NCBI RefSeq assembly: GCF_037023745.1
Contig: NZ_CP146101.1
Span: 1,116,001 to 1,180,000, forward strand
Origin: Streptomyces sp. SCSIO 30461
Lineage (GTDB): Bacteria; Actinomycetota; Actinomycetes; Streptomycetales; Streptomycetaceae
Reading direction: 5' to 3'
Length of the DNA stretch: 64,000 nucleotides
In this document: positions 43,569-52,318 of the stretch, piece after piece
How positions within the stretch are numbered: position 1 is the stretch's first letter
How the letters are laid out: every line of letters starts with the position of its first letter
Notes under the pieces: model-generated
What the model was told of the DNA's origin: nothing
What the model saw: only the letters and a program-made list of their open reading frames with translations
The model's database searches: none
Made by a program: the position numbers and the translations under genes

Positions 43569-43602
43569 GCCGCTCCGCTCGCTCCGCTCCCGCCACCGAC
43601 AA

Positions 43603-43642
43603 CCGATGGCCTCCCGGATCCACCGATCCGGGAGGCCATCGG
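43603..43642 (+). terminator. Terminator of the L,D-transpeptidase gene
   Basis: Perfect 18-bp stem CCGATGGCCTCCCGGATC (43603-43620) with 43625-43642; loop CACC. Confidence 0.9.
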
Positions 43643-43675
43643 CCGTTTCGCGATGTCCTGCCGCTGTGAGCGGCC

Positions 43676-44092
43676 TCAGTGCGTCGCCGGGCGGCCCGAA
43701 CCCGACGACGCCTCGTCCACGCCCCACTGCGCCAGCAGCCCGAGCGACTGGGCCGAAGTCGACTCCGGCTCCGCCTGGTACGTCACCGGATGCAGATCCT
43801 CCTCGTCGGGCAGCCGCAAGGTCTCGTACGCCAGGGTCAGGTCCCCCACCAGTCGGTGGCGCAGCCGCTTGGTGCCGTGCCCCTTCTCCTGCACGGTGTG
43901 CGCGGCCCACGGCGTGCGGAAAACATCGCTCTTGACCGACAACTCGCCGATCAGCGCCGACAGCTGGGGATCGTCCGGATAGCAGCCCGCGCAGAGCCGC
44001 AGCACGCTCACCACCTCGACCGCCTTGCACTGCCAGTCCAGGTACAGATCCCGGGCACCGGGATCGAGCCGGCGCCGCGCCGACCAGATCAA
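43676..44092 (-). pseudogene. C-terminal remnant of an XRE/MmyB-like regulator
   Basis: The frame reads LDPGARDLYLDWQCKAVEVV, PDDPQLSALIGELSVKSDVF, GTKRLRHRLVGDLTLAYETL and LPDEEDLHPVTYQAEPESTS. These are the consecutive blocks of the MmyB-like ligand domain that forms the C-terminal half of many Streptomyces helix-turn-helix regulators. The N-terminal DNA-binding half is missing. The frame simply runs into the alcohol dehydrogenase remnant at about 44070-44090, and only a TTG is available as a start. Normally such regulators are about 280 residues and are divergent from a dehydrogenase gene. Confidence 0.72.
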
Positions 44093-44162
44093 CGAGGCCT
44101 ACGACCGAGTGCCGGCGAGCGATGTCCGCTACCGCTTCGTGATCGACACCGCCACGATCTGA
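44073..44162 (+). pseudogene. C-terminal remnant of a zinc alcohol dehydrogenase
   Basis: The last 27 codons (44079-44159, stop TGA 44160-44162) read ADQINEAYDRVPASDVRYRF and end VIDTATI. This is the characteristic C-terminus of medium-chain NAD(P)-dependent alcohol dehydrogenases. Everything upstream of it is gone and is replaced by the antisense of the regulator remnant. Confidence 0.68.
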
Positions 44163-44261
44163 GCGCGGGCACGACTGCCCCGCGTGGTCGTGGCCTGCCC
44201 CGTGTGGTCGATTACCCCGGAGGTAATCGACCACACGGGGCGTCACCGGCACGATCGGGCC

Positions 44262-44639
44262 ATGACCACTGTGAACGCGTACAACGCCTACGCCGTCGCG
44301 AACCTCCGGCCCCCGGCCCGTCTCCACGACGAGGTCCTCAGCTACCTCGAGCGCATCCAGGCCACCCTCGACCCCTTCGGCGGGCGGTTCCTCGTACACG
44401 GCGCGCCGGAGCGCGAGGCCCGGGAAGGAGAGTGGCCGTCCGCTCTGGTCCTCATCGGCTTCCCCTCGATGGACGCCGCCCGACGCTGGTACGACTCGGC
44501 GGCCTACCAGGAGCTCATCCCGCTGCGGACCCGGCACATGGCGGGCGATGCGATGCTGATCGAGGGCGTCCCGCCGGGCTACGACGCGGCGGCGAGGGCG
44601 GGCGCGCTGCGGGCCGCCCAGGCCCGGCAGGCGCCGTGA
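44262..44639 (+). CDS. DUF1330-family protein
   Basis: A 125-residue cytoplasmic protein of the dimeric alpha/beta-barrel (ferredoxin-like) type. RFLVHGAPEREAREGEWPSA, then LVLIGFPSMDAARRWYDSAAYQELIPLR is the signature of DUF1330. The function of the family is unknown; related folds include monooxygenases and small binding proteins. An imperfect inverted repeat GATTACC...GGTAATC (44209-44229) sits about 33 nt upstream of ATG 44262 and may be an operator. Confidence 0.78.
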   Translation: MTTVNAYNAYAVANLRPPARLHDEVLSYLERIQATLDPFGGRFLVHGAPEREAREGEWPSALVLIGFPSMDAARRWYDSAAYQELIPLRTRHMAGDAMLIEGVPPGYDAAARAGALRAAQARQAP

Positions 44640-44661
44640 GCCCGCATGCCGGAGTGCGCGA

Positions 44662-45459
44662 TCAGTGGTCGAACCGGGTCAGGAGGAACTCCATCGCCGC
44701 TTGGTCCGGCGCGTTCCACGGTGCCGCCCCCGCGACCCCGCACAGAGCGTCGACCATCTCGCCGGTGGCCCCCGTGGCGGGTGGCAGATGGGAGGAGAGC
44801 ACCAGCTGGGGGTCCCGGTCCCGGATCGGCTGGAAGGCGGCCGCGAACCGCTCCGGGTCGACCAGTTGCACCCAGGGGCTGTCGATGGTGGCCCAGAGCA
44901 ACTGCGCGGCCTCCAGATCCTCCGGGTCGACCTCGCTCACATCGCCCGCCTCGGCGAGCTCGGCGGTCGGCAGCGGCCCGGCGAAGCAGTGGGAGCTGAA
45001 GCAGGCGCCGGAGTGGTCGTCGAAGAACCCGACCGTGGTCGGATTGTGGTAGAGCGGAGGCCGGAAGCCGACGAGCGTGCGGTCACCCACCGCCAGCGAC
45101 TGCCCAGGGTTCAGCAGATACAGCTGCTTCACCGGGATCGGCCGCTCACAGCCGAGCAGCCCCGCCGTCCCGAACGTACACACCACCCGCGCCCGGGGGG
45201 CCGCCGCCAGCAACGCGTAGAGCCCCCCGGTGTGGTCGCGGTCCGGGTTCGTCAACCAGATCCACCGCACATCCGCCGGATCGATGACGCTCCCCAGCGT
45301 CTCCGGGAAGTCCCGGTCCGGCAGCCCGAGCCCGGTGTCCACGACCACCGGCTCGGCGGCGAACAGCACATACGCGTTGACCGCGAGGTAGCCGATCCCC
45401 GGCACCTCCAGGCTGTCGCTCAGCAGGGTGATGTCCGGCCGCACCTTGTGAATGTGCAT
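44662..45459 (-). CDS. Metallo-beta-lactamase-fold protein with altered metal motif
   Basis: A 265-residue MBL-fold protein of the flavodiiron/ODP-like branch (VNAYVLFAAEPVVVDTGLGL at the N-terminus). The metal motif, usually HxHxDH or HxExDH, is here TNPDRDHTGG: Asn replaces the first His and Asp the second. The Asp-His pair stays, and later metal ligands appear as SSHCFAGPL and SSHLPPA. So one metal site may be weak or lost. There is no flavodoxin or rubredoxin domain. ATG 45459 is the start. Function unknown. Confidence 0.78.
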   Translation of the reverse strand: MHIHKVRPDITLLSDSLEVPGIGYLAVNAYVLFAAEPVVVDTGLGLPDRDFPETLGSVIDPADVRWIWLTNPDRDHTGGLYALLAAAPRARVVCTFGTAGLLGCERPIPVKQLYLLNPGQSLAVGDRTLVGFRPPLYHNPTTVGFFDDHSGACFSSHCFAGPLPTAELAEAGDVSEVDPEDLEAAQLLWATIDSPWVQLVDPERFAAAFQPIRDRDPQLVLSSHLPPATGATGEMVDALCGVAGAAPWNAPDQAAMEFLLTRFDH

Positions 45460-45673
45460 GCCTCCATCGTCTGCCCCTGCCGATGGGCGCGCACCCGCGG
45501 CGCCACGGTGCCCTTCGTGTACCCGGGCACGCGGTCGGCACCTGCTCCGCTCACCGGCGGCGGACAGGCGTCACCCGTGTCGGCAGAGGGGGCTTGGAGC
45601 CGCTGCCCCGCGTCCTGGAAGAGCTTGTCGATATGGCGTCGATCGCCCGCAGCAGCAGGTGGACGGTGGGCGT

Positions 45674-45713
45674 GGCGTCGCGGGTCAGGAGGGACTTTCG
45701 CAACACGCCCTAG
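45674..45713. repeat. Single end of the 55.6-kb MITE-like repeat
   Basis: About 40 bp that, on the reverse strand, matches the left end of the element at 55561-55740 with two substitutions and one indel, including the terminal CTAG. The other end is not found nearby. It lies in the 305-bp gene-free gap 45460-45764, which holds nothing else I recognise. Confidence 0.7.
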
Positions 45714-45764
45714 GACTCAAGTCCTTCGGGGAAGGGGCTCGCAAGGGCGTCCGCCGTCCGGCGG

Positions 45765-46430
45765 TCAGCCTTCCGTCTCTGCCAGACCGATCGGGCACGA
45801 GACGCCCGTGCCGCCGATCCCGCAGTACCCGGCCGGGTTCTTGTCCAGGTACTGCTGGTGGTGACCTTCCGCCGGATAGAAGGTGCGGCCCTCCGCGGGG
45901 AGCAGCTCCGTGCTGATGGTGCCGTAGCCGGAGCCCGTCAGGACCTGCTGGTAGGCGGCGCGGGACGCCTCGGCTGCGGCTGCCTGCGCGGGGGAGTGGG
46001 TGTAGATCGCCGAGCGGTACTGCGTACCCACGTCGTTGCCCTGGCGGAAGCCCTGGGTCGGGTCGTGGGACTCCCAGAAGACCTTCAGCAGCTGCTCGTA
46101 CGACACGACGGACGGGTCGAAGACCACCCGGACCGCCTCGGTGTGGCCGGTCAGACCCGAGCAGACCTCCTCGTAGGTGGGGTGCTCGGTGTGTCCGCCC
46201 TGGTAGCCGACCAGTGTCGTGTAGACGCCCGGGATCTGCCAGAACTTGCGCTCCGCGCCCCAGAAGCAGCCCAGACCGAAGTCCGCGGTCTCCAGCCCCG
46301 CCGGGTACGGGCCGATGAGCGGGTTGCCCAGGACCGTGTGGCGGGACGGGACGTCGAAGGCGGGGGTTGCGCGCCCGCGGAGGGCCTGCTCGGGAGTGGG
46401 CAGCTCGGGGACGCGGCGGGACAGAAACAT
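45765..46430 (-). CDS. msrA: Peptide methionine sulphoxide reductase A
   Basis: Reduces methionine-S-sulphoxide in proteins. The 221-residue protein has the catalytic GCFWG with C55, then [18 protein letters not shown] and [19 protein letters not shown]. The resolving cysteines are in [15 protein letters not shown] at the C-terminus. An N-terminal extension of about 45 residues precedes the catalytic domain, as in the larger MsrA enzymes (E. coli has 212 residues). ATG 46430. Stand-alone; metB and the TPR-like membrane protein follow upstream. Confidence 0.94.
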   Translation of the reverse strand: MFLSRRVPELPTPEQALRGRATPAFDVPSRHTVLGNPLIGPYPAGLETADFGLGCFWGAERKFWQIPGVYTTLVGYQGGHTEHPTYEEVCSGLTGHTEAVRVVFDPSVVSYEQLLKVFWESHDPTQGFRQGNDVGTQYRSAIYTHSPAQAAAAEASRAAYQQVLTGSGYGTISTELLPAEGRTFYPAEGHHQQYLDKNPAGYCGIGGTGVSCPIGLAETEG

Positions 46431-46554
46431 GCTGGGCTCCTCGGTGTAGGGGGGCTCGTACGAGGAACGCACGAGCCCCCCGCCGCATTCCTCGGCAGCG
46501 TGGGCGGCCGCGACGGATCGCACGTCGGACGTGCCGTCGGTGTCGGACGTGCCG

Positions 46555-47661
46555 TCAGTGCGGCAGCGTCGCCGGACTGCCGCCGTTCGCCTCGTACCCG
46601 GCCACCGCCAGTGCCCGGTACACCGCGTACAGCCCGGCAGGGTCCGCCTCGTGCGTCCACGGCAGCGCCCCGACATGCCCGTCCACGTGCACCAGCTGCT
46701 GCATCGCCTCGGCCCAGCGCTCCATGCGCACCAGGAAGAGCACCAGCAGGTGCCGCACCTGAGGCAGCACCGGATCGTCGGCGTCGGCCGAGTGCGTCGC
46801 GTGCAGTGCGCCGTCCACGGCCTTGGTCACCACGGCGCTCTCGTAGAAGCCGGAGACGAGATTGACCTCGGGGATGTGCTCGTACACCGCGAACAGCGGC
46901 AGTGCGGCCAGCAGCGAGCCCCGCGGTGCCCGGGCGGCCGCCGTCGTGGCGAAGTGGTCGGCCTCCTCGCGGGAGCCGTGCCACTTCTCGCACCAGTAGT
47001 GCAGCGCCGCGAGATGCGCGCCCATGTGCGCGGGTGCCCGGTCGATCACCTTCGCCCACAGCTGGTCGAACTGCTCGTGGGGATAGCCGAGGCCACGGGC
47101 GGCGGCCAGCTCGATGATGTACGGCACGGGGTCGCCGGGCGCCAGCAGCGCCGCCGCACCGCAGACCGTGCGCGCCTCCTCCAGGATGATCCTGAAGTCG
47201 TCGCTGCCCACGCCGCCGGAAGACCGCCAGGCCTGCTGCACCAGGAACTCGGCGTGCACCGCGGCGCCGCCCGCGTCCTTGGGCGACTCGGAGCGCCACG
47301 AGCGCAGCCAGGCGCCCCCGGTGCCCGGCTGCTGCTGGAGTTCCAGCGAAGCCGCGCCCGCGAACGCCTGGACGCGCTGCCAGCGCAGCTCGCCCTCCTT
47401 GGGGGTGCCCGCGAGCAGCTGCGACGCGGCACGCCAGTCCTGTGTGCGCTGGACGACATCCAGTACGTCCATGAGGTCCTCGTCGGGCCCCGGCAGCCTC
47501 AGATCCAGCTGCTCCTGCCGTACGAAGCCGTACGCGGCCGGGTCCGCGGCGTCCGGGGAGCCGGGGGCCACCTGGCGGATGCCGCCACGACGGCGCAGCA
47601 GGAACGGACCTATGACCGCGAACAGCATGAGGATCGCGATCAGGAACCAGAGAATCTCCAT
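46555..47661 (-). CDS. Membrane-anchored helical-repeat protein, unknown function
   Basis: A 368-residue protein with a single N-terminal transmembrane helix (about 3-20) followed by RRRGG and a long, mostly helical cytoplasmic region. The sequence ([20 protein letters not shown], then [20 protein letters not shown]) resembles degenerate TPR-type repeats but fits no family that I can name. ATG 47661 is used; ATG 47670 is three codons upstream. It diverges from metB with 60 bp between. Its 3' end contains an 18-bp direct repeat (46524-46559). Confidence 0.65.
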   Translation of the reverse strand: MEILWFLIAILMLFAVIGPFLLRRRGGIRQVAPGSPDAADPAAYGFVRQEQLDLRLPGPDEDLMDVLDVVQRTQDWRAASQLLAGTPKEGELRWQRVQAFAGAASLELQQQPGTGGAWLRSWRSESPKDAGGAAVHAEFLVQQAWRSSGGVGSDDFRIILEEARTVCGAAALLAPGDPVPYIIELAAARGLGYPHEQFDQLWAKVIDRAPAHMGAHLAALHYWCEKWHGSREEADHFATTAAARAPRGSLLAALPLFAVYEHIPEVNLVSGFYESAVVTKAVDGALHATHSADADDPVLPQVRHLLVLFLVRMERWAEAMQQLVHVDGHVGALPWTHEADPAGLYAVYRALAVAGYEANGGSPATLPH

Positions 47662-47721
47662 AACGCCCATTGTCCCGGACCGCGTGGGGAAGCCCGCGCA
47701 CCGGGACTACGCTCGTGAGCT

Positions 47722-48897
47722 ATGAGTGACCATTTCAGCAGCGATTCCGAGTCCGGCCACGAGCGCGGGTTCGAGACCCTCGCCATCCACGCGGGCAACA
47801 CCGCCGACCCGCTGACCGGTGCGGTCGTGCCTCCCATCTACCAGGTGTCCACCTACAAGCAGGACGGGGTCGGCGGACTCCGCGGCGGATATGAGTACAG
47901 CCGCAGCGCCAACCCGACCCGCACCGCGCTGGAGGAGAACCTCGCGGCGCTGGAGGGTGGCCGGCGCGGCCTCGCCTTCGCCTCCGGCCTCGCCGCCGAG
48001 GACTGCCTGCTGCGCACGCTGCTGGTGCCCGGTGACCATGTGGTCATCCCCAACGACGCCTACGGTGGCACCTTCCGGCTGTTCGCCAAGGTCGTCCAGC
48101 GGTGGGGGGTCGAGTTCTCGGTCGCCGACACCTCCGACCCGGCGGCGGTCCGTGATGCATTCACCGACCGTACGAAGCTCATCTGGGTGGAGACCCCGTC
48201 GAACCCGCTGCTCGGGATCACCGACATCGCGCACATCGCGGGCATCGCCCGCGCCGCGGGTGCGAAGCTCGTCGTGGACAACACCTTCGCCAGCCCGTAC
48301 CTCCAGCAGCCGCTCGCGCTCGGCGCGGATGTGGTCGTCCACTCGCTGACCAAGTACATGGGCGGGCACTCCGACGTCGTCGGCGGCGCGCTGGTCACCG
48401 CCGACGAGGCGCTCGGCGAGGAGCTCGCCTACCACCAGAACGCGATGGGCGCGGTGGCCGGACCGTTCGACTCGTGGATCGTGCTGCGGGGCATCAAGAC
48501 CCTGGCGGTCCGGATGGACCGGCACAGCGAGAACGCGAAGCGGATCGCCGAGATGCTGACCCAGCACGCCAAGGTCACGCGGGTGTTCTATCCGGGCCTT
48601 GCCGAGCACCCGGGTCACGAGATCGCCGCGAAGCAGATGAAGGACTTCGGCGGAATGGTGTCGTTCCAGGTCGCCGGGGGCGAGGAGGCGGCCGTCGAGG
48701 TCTGCAACCGCGCGAAGCTGTTCACGCTGGGTGAGTCCCTGGGCGGTGTGGAGTCGCTGATCGAGCACCCGGGTCGGATGACGCACGCGTCGGTGGCGGG
48801 CTCACTGCTGGAGGTGCCGGCTGACCTGGTGCGGCTTTCGGTCGGCATCGAGGCGGTGGGCGACCTGCTCGCGGACCTTGAGCAGGCACTGGGCTGA
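47722..48897 (+). CDS. metB: Cystathionine gamma-synthase
   Basis: PLP enzyme of the Cys/Met metabolism family, 391 residues. The Schiff-base lysine is K211 in HSLTKYMGGHSD. Other family blocks are GYEYSRSANPTRTALEENLA, WVETPSNPLLGITD and SLGGVESLIEHPGRMTHASV. It joins an activated homoserine with cysteine to give cystathionine; in actinobacteria closely similar sequences also act as cystathionine gamma-lyase, so the direction cannot be fixed from sequence. ATG 47722. Terminator at 48960-48995. Confidence 0.88.
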   Translation: MSDHFSSDSESGHERGFETLAIHAGNTADPLTGAVVPPIYQVSTYKQDGVGGLRGGYEYSRSANPTRTALEENLAALEGGRRGLAFASGLAAEDCLLRTLLVPGDHVVIPNDAYGGTFRLFAKVVQRWGVEFSVADTSDPAAVRDAFTDRTKLIWVETPSNPLLGITDIAHIAGIARAAGAKLVVDNTFASPYLQQPLALGADVVVHSLTKYMGGHSDVVGGALVTADEALGEELAYHQNAMGAVAGPFDSWIVLRGIKTLAVRMDRHSENAKRIAEMLTQHAKVTRVFYPGLAEHPGHEIAAKQMKDFGGMVSFQVAGGEEAAVEVCNRAKLFTLGESLGGVESLIEHPGRMTHASVAGSLLEVPADLVRLSVGIEAVGDLLADLEQALG

Positions 48898-48959
48898 CGC
48901 TCCCCGGGCCGTGCGCCGACCGTCCCATGACCGCTGCCTACCGCCCCGTGACAGGGCGC

Positions 48960-48995
48960 GCGGCGGTAGGGCGCCCCTGGACGTCCTACCGCCGC
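48960..48995 (+). terminator. metB terminator
   Basis: GCGGCGGTAGG (48960-48970) pairs with CCTACCGCCGC (48985-48995); 14-nt loop. Confidence 0.65.
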
Positions 48996-49016
48996 GGGAA
49001 TGCCGGACACCGAACG

Positions 49017-49208
49017 TCAGGCACTGACCTTCTCGTCCTCCAGCATGCCCCGGATCTGCTCACGCAACTCCGGGGTGTTCTCGTGGCCGTGGACCGATGC
49101 CGCGTGCTCGGTGGCGGCCCGGAGGACTTCTTCCTCCTCACCGGAGATGGTGAGGCTGCAGTCCGTCTCACTGGGGAATCTGCGGCAGTCGGCGACTTTC
49201 CTGGTCAT
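49017..49208 (-). CDS. DUF1059 small protein
   Basis: A 63-residue cytoplasmic protein. The start MTRKVADCRRFPSETDCSLT with its two cysteines, and the middle EEEVLRAATEHAASVHGHEN, are the DUF1059 signature. Function unknown. ATG 49208. On the same strand as, and downstream of, the sigma-factor pair. Confidence 0.8.
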   Translation of the reverse strand: MTRKVADCRRFPSETDCSLTISGEEEEVLRAATEHAASVHGHENTPELREQIRGMLEDEKVSA

Positions 49209-49351
49209 GACGACCTCCCGGACTGAGGGTGCTGCGCCCCTCTTCCAGCCTAAGGGCTGTCCCGTAGTCCGCGGTGGATCAGAGCGCGGCGTCAGGTGTA
49301 TGGAGTCTCCCCCGGCCTCCGGCCTGGGCCTGGGACCACCAGCGCCTACGC

Positions 49352-49642
49352 CTACCAGCCGTCGAGCTCCGGGGTCGTCGCGGCGGGCGGCACGCTCCAG
49401 GGCTCGGCCAGCGCCGCCCAGACGGCGAAGGCCACCGCGGCGGACAGCAGCAGCGCCCAGCCGACCCGCCGCAGGGCGCGCCGGCGGTGCATCAGCCGGG
49501 TGCCGAGCAGCGTCGCGCGGGGCGTGAGATCGGCCGGCACCGGTGCGGGCGGGGTGTCCAGCAACCGCCTGACCTCCTCCTCCTTGCGTCCGGGGCCGCC
49601 CTCCTCGCCGTAGGAGACGTAGGGGCCGTGTGAGGCGTTCAT
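49352..49642 (-). CDS. Single-pass membrane protein, candidate anti-sigma partner
   Basis: A 96-residue protein with a polar N-terminus of about 50 residues (GRKEEEVRRLLDTPPAPVPA), one transmembrane helix (about 57-77, VGWALLLSAAVAFAVWAALA) and a short outer tail. The start ATG 49642 overlaps the stop of the upstream sigma-factor gene by 4 bp (ATGA). Sigma gene first, coupled membrane gene second is the usual order of ECF sigma/anti-sigma pairs, but no zinc-binding (HxxxCxxC) motif is present. The pairing is inference. Confidence 0.6.
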   Translation of the reverse strand: MNASHGPYVSYGEEGGPGRKEEEVRRLLDTPPAPVPADLTPRATLLGTRLMHRRRALRRVGWALLLSAAVAFAVWAALAEPWSVPPAATTPELDGW

Positions 49643-50205
49643 GAGGTACGCGCCGCGCGGAGCGGCGGACGTGTCCGCGGACACCACCATGAACGGGCTC
49701 CGTGTGCCCGTGAGCCGGGGTGGCGGAGCACCGAGACCGCGCGTGCGCAGATCGCCCGTACCCGTTCCGCCGGAATGCCGAGCAGGGCCGCGGTCTGCTC
49801 CTCGGCCACCCCCTCGTAGATCCGGAGCACGACGACCAGCCGCTCCTGGGGGCTGAGCCGGGCCGTCGGGCCGAGGCCGGCGTCGCAGTGGTGGCGCCAC
49901 GCCGAGCGGGCGAAGCGGGCGACGAGCGCGGCGCGGGTCCGGTCGTAGGGATCCTCGCCGCGCAGCCGGTCCCAGTCCGCGTAGGTGTGGGCCAGTGCGG
50001 CGACCAGCAGCCGCTGCGCCTCAGGGTTGTGCGGGGGCCGCTCACAGGTCAGCAGAGTCGCGGCGTGCAGCAGCCGCCTGGCCGCACCGGCGACGAATAC
50101 GTCGAAGTCCCCCGCGCTGTAGGTGACGCGGGTGTGGGCGTGGCCCCGCCCCTGCCGATACGTAGGGGCGGGGGCGGGAAGCGGGTTCTGCCGCCGCTGA
50201 CGCAT
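49639..50205 (-). CDS. ECF-type sigma factor-like protein
   Basis: A 188-residue protein. The N-terminal half (DFDVFVAGAARRLLHAATLL) stands where sigma region 2 would be but is diverged. Region 4 is clear: LSPQERLVVVLRIYEGVAEE, QTAALLGIPAERVRAICARA. It would bind -35 elements as an alternative sigma factor. A basic Arg/Pro/Trp tail follows region 4. ATG 50205 is the only good start. Coupled to the membrane protein gene after it. Confidence 0.75.
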   Translation of the reverse strand: MRQRRQNPLPAPAPTYRQGRGHAHTRVTYSAGDFDVFVAGAARRLLHAATLLTCERPPHNPEAQRLLVAALAHTYADWDRLRGEDPYDRTRAALVARFARSAWRHHCDAGLGPTARLSPQERLVVVLRIYEGVAEEQTAALLGIPAERVRAICARAVSVLRHPGSRAHGARSWWCPRTRPPLRAARTS

Positions 50206-50259
50206 GTGCTCATATCAGGCCAGTCGGCGCCTCTGGTCAAGGGTTTGGACGCACGGCGT

Positions 50260-50772
50260 TCAGGAGGTCGGCTGTTCCTCTGCCTCCACGACAGGACCGC
50301 CCGACTGCCGAGCCGACAAAGCCGAGTTGAAGCGGGTGAGCAGCGTGCAGAACTGCTGCCGTTCCTCTTCCGACCAGCCGTCCGTCACCTGGGCCATCAG
50401 CTCGCGCCGTGAGGAGCGGACCTCCTCCAGCCTGGCGTGGCCGCGCGGCGACAGCTGCAGCACCACCGCACGTCCGTCCTCGGGGTGCGAGGTGCGCTTG
50501 ACCAGACCGGTGTCGACCAGCGGCGCGACCTGCCGGGTCACGGTGGACGAGTCGATGCCCATCCCGGCCGCGAGCGCCTTGACGCCCATCGGGCCTTCCT
50601 GGTCGAGCCGGTTGAGCAGCAGATACGCGGCGCGGTCCATCGAGTTGCGGGCCTGGCCCACACCGCCGAGCCGGGTCTGCTCGGCACGGCGTGCGAAGAC
50701 GGCCACCTGGTGCTGGAGGGCATCGAGGAGACCGGGGTCGAGATCAGTCGTCATGTCCTGGGATGTGGGCAT
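50260..50772 (-). CDS. MarR-family regulator
   Basis: A 170-residue winged-helix repressor. The core is MDRAAYLLLNRLDQEGPMGV, then ALAAGMGIDSSTVTRQVAPL as recognition helix, and SHPEDGRAVVLQLSPRGHAR as wing. These proteins bind palindromes as dimers and release them on binding aromatic ligands or oxidation. Start ATG 50772 or ATG 50754. It diverges from ilvA; the 249-bp gap contains repeated GGAATCC-type blocks (from 50864, 50931 and 50953). Confidence 0.87.
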   Translation of the reverse strand: MPTSQDMTTDLDPGLLDALQHQVAVFARRAEQTRLGGVGQARNSMDRAAYLLLNRLDQEGPMGVKALAAGMGIDSSTVTRQVAPLVDTGLVKRTSHPEDGRAVVLQLSPRGHARLEEVRSSRRELMAQVTDGWSEEERQQFCTLLTRFNSALSARQSGGPVVEAEEQPTS

Positions 50773-51021
50773 GGCTGCGGGGCTCTCTCGTGCGGCGGCG
50801 GTCGGTTGGTGGGGGACAGAGTACGCGGACGAGGGCGGGACTGTACCGGCCCTGCGCAAACCCGTGGAATCCCACCGGAGTCCCGCTTCGGTGCCACCGG
50901 GGCCGTGCCGCGATTTCGCGGGCAGTCCCGCCGGAATCCCGCAGGGAGCTCCGCTGGAATCCTGTGGACAGGTGTGTGATCGGGCCGACCGGGATGCCCG
51001 TCGACTGCGAGACTGGCAGTC

Positions 51022-52251
51022 ATGAGCTTCCATGTGGCAGGCCCCGCTCACCCCCTCATCCTCGATGACGTCAGGGGGGCTCAGAAGATGCTCGCCGGCG
51101 TGGCCAAGCTGACCCCCATGGAGGGCAGCCGGTATCTGTCCGACCTGGTAGGTGCCCCCGTCCACCTCAAGTGCGAGAACCTTCAGCGGACCGGATCGTT
51201 CAAGCTGCGCGGCGCGTATGTGCGGATCTCGGGTCTGCGACCGGAGGAGCGCGCGGCGGGCGTCGTCGCGGCATCCGCGGGCAACCACGCTCAGGGCGTG
51301 GCCCTCGCCTCCGCGCTCCTGGGGGTGCGCTCGACCGTCTTCATGCCGGTGGGCGCCCCGCTGCCGAAGGTGGCCGCTACGCGTGAGTACGGCGCCGACG
51401 TGCGGCTGTGCGGGCAGGTCGTGGACGAGAGCCTCGCCGCGGCGCGTGAGTACGCGCGGGACACGGGCGCCGTGTTCATCCACCCGTTCGATCATCCCGA
51501 CATCATCGCCGGCCAGGGCACGGTGGGCCTTGAGATCCTCGAACAGTGCCCGGAGGTGCGGACGATCATCGTCGGCATGGGCGGCGGCGGCCTGGCAGCC
51601 GGCATCGCGGTCGCGGTGAAGGCGCTGCGCCCCGATGTGCGGATCATCGGCGTGCAGGCCGAGGGCGCGGCGGCGTATCCGCCGTCGCTGGCGGCGGGGC
51701 GTCCGGTGGCGATCGAGGCGCCCGTCACCATGGCGGACGGCATCAAGGTGGGCTGTCCGGGAGATGTGCCGTTCGCGATCGTCGAGGAACTTGTCGACGA
51801 GGTGCGCACGGTCTCGGAGGGCGCGTTGTCATCGGCGCTCCTGCTGTGCCTGGAGCGGGCCAAGCTGGTGGTCGAACCGGCGGGAGCGAGCACGGTGGCG
51901 GCGTTGCTGAGCGAGCCGCGCTCCGTGCACGGCCCGGTGGTGGCGGTGCTCTCGGGCGGCAATGTCGACCCTCTGCTGATGCAGCGCATCCTGCGCCACG
52001 GCATGGCGGCGGCGGGCCGTTATCTGTCGCTCCGGCTGCGGTTGGCCGACCGGCCCGGTGTGCTGGCGTCGCTGCTGGGGGTGCTGTCCGGCCTGGACGC
52101 GAACGTCCTGGACGTGGCTCATGTCCGCACCGACCCGCGCCTCGGTCTGACGGAGGTCGAGGTCGAGCTGCAGCTGGAGACGAAGGGGAGGGAGCACTGC
52201 GCGGAGGTGGAGCGGGCGCTGCGTGACGTGGGCTACCGCGTGATGGGCTGA
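51022..52251 (+). CDS. ilvA: Threonine ammonia-lyase
   Basis: PLP enzyme deaminating threonine (and serine) to 2-oxobutyrate, the entry to isoleucine synthesis or threonine breakdown. The 409-residue protein has the PLP lysine K61 in TGSFKLRGAY, the phosphate loop GMGGGGLAAG, and a single C-terminal ACT-like domain (from about residue 330, LSLRLRLADRPGVLASLLGV). The single ACT domain groups it with TD2-type/catabolic enzymes rather than with the two-ACT biosynthetic IlvA. ATG 51022. The stop is followed by a 15-bp tandem duplication. Confidence 0.9.
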   Translation: MSFHVAGPAHPLILDDVRGAQKMLAGVAKLTPMEGSRYLSDLVGAPVHLKCENLQRTGSFKLRGAYVRISGLRPEERAAGVVAASAGNHAQGVALASALLGVRSTVFMPVGAPLPKVAATREYGADVRLCGQVVDESLAAAREYARDTGAVFIHPFDHPDIIAGQGTVGLEILEQCPEVRTIIVGMGGGGLAAGIAVAVKALRPDVRIIGVQAEGAAAYPPSLAAGRPVAIEAPVTMADGIKVGCPGDVPFAIVEELVDEVRTVSEGALSSALLLCLERAKLVVEPAGASTVAALLSEPRSVHGPVVAVLSGGNVDPLLMQRILRHGMAAAGRYLSLRLRLADRPGVLASLLGVLSGLDANVLDVAHVRTDPRLGLTEVEVELQLETKGREHCAEVERALRDVGYRVMG

Positions 52252-52300
52252 AGCGGGCCGGGCTGAAGCGGGCCGGGCTTGCAGTGGGGCTGGCACAGGA

Positions 52301-52318
52301 CGCGCCCCGCGGGGCGCG
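52301..52318. terminator. 18-bp perfect palindrome between ilvA and the permease
   Basis: CGCGCCCCGCGGGGCGCG is fully self-complementary and touches the ATG of the permease. It may end the ilvA message or hide the permease start in a hairpin. Confidence 0.5.

Noticed and set aside
46524..46559. 18-bp direct repeat at the end of the helical-repeat protein gene
   Set aside because: Only two copies with one mismatch; probably local duplication without function.
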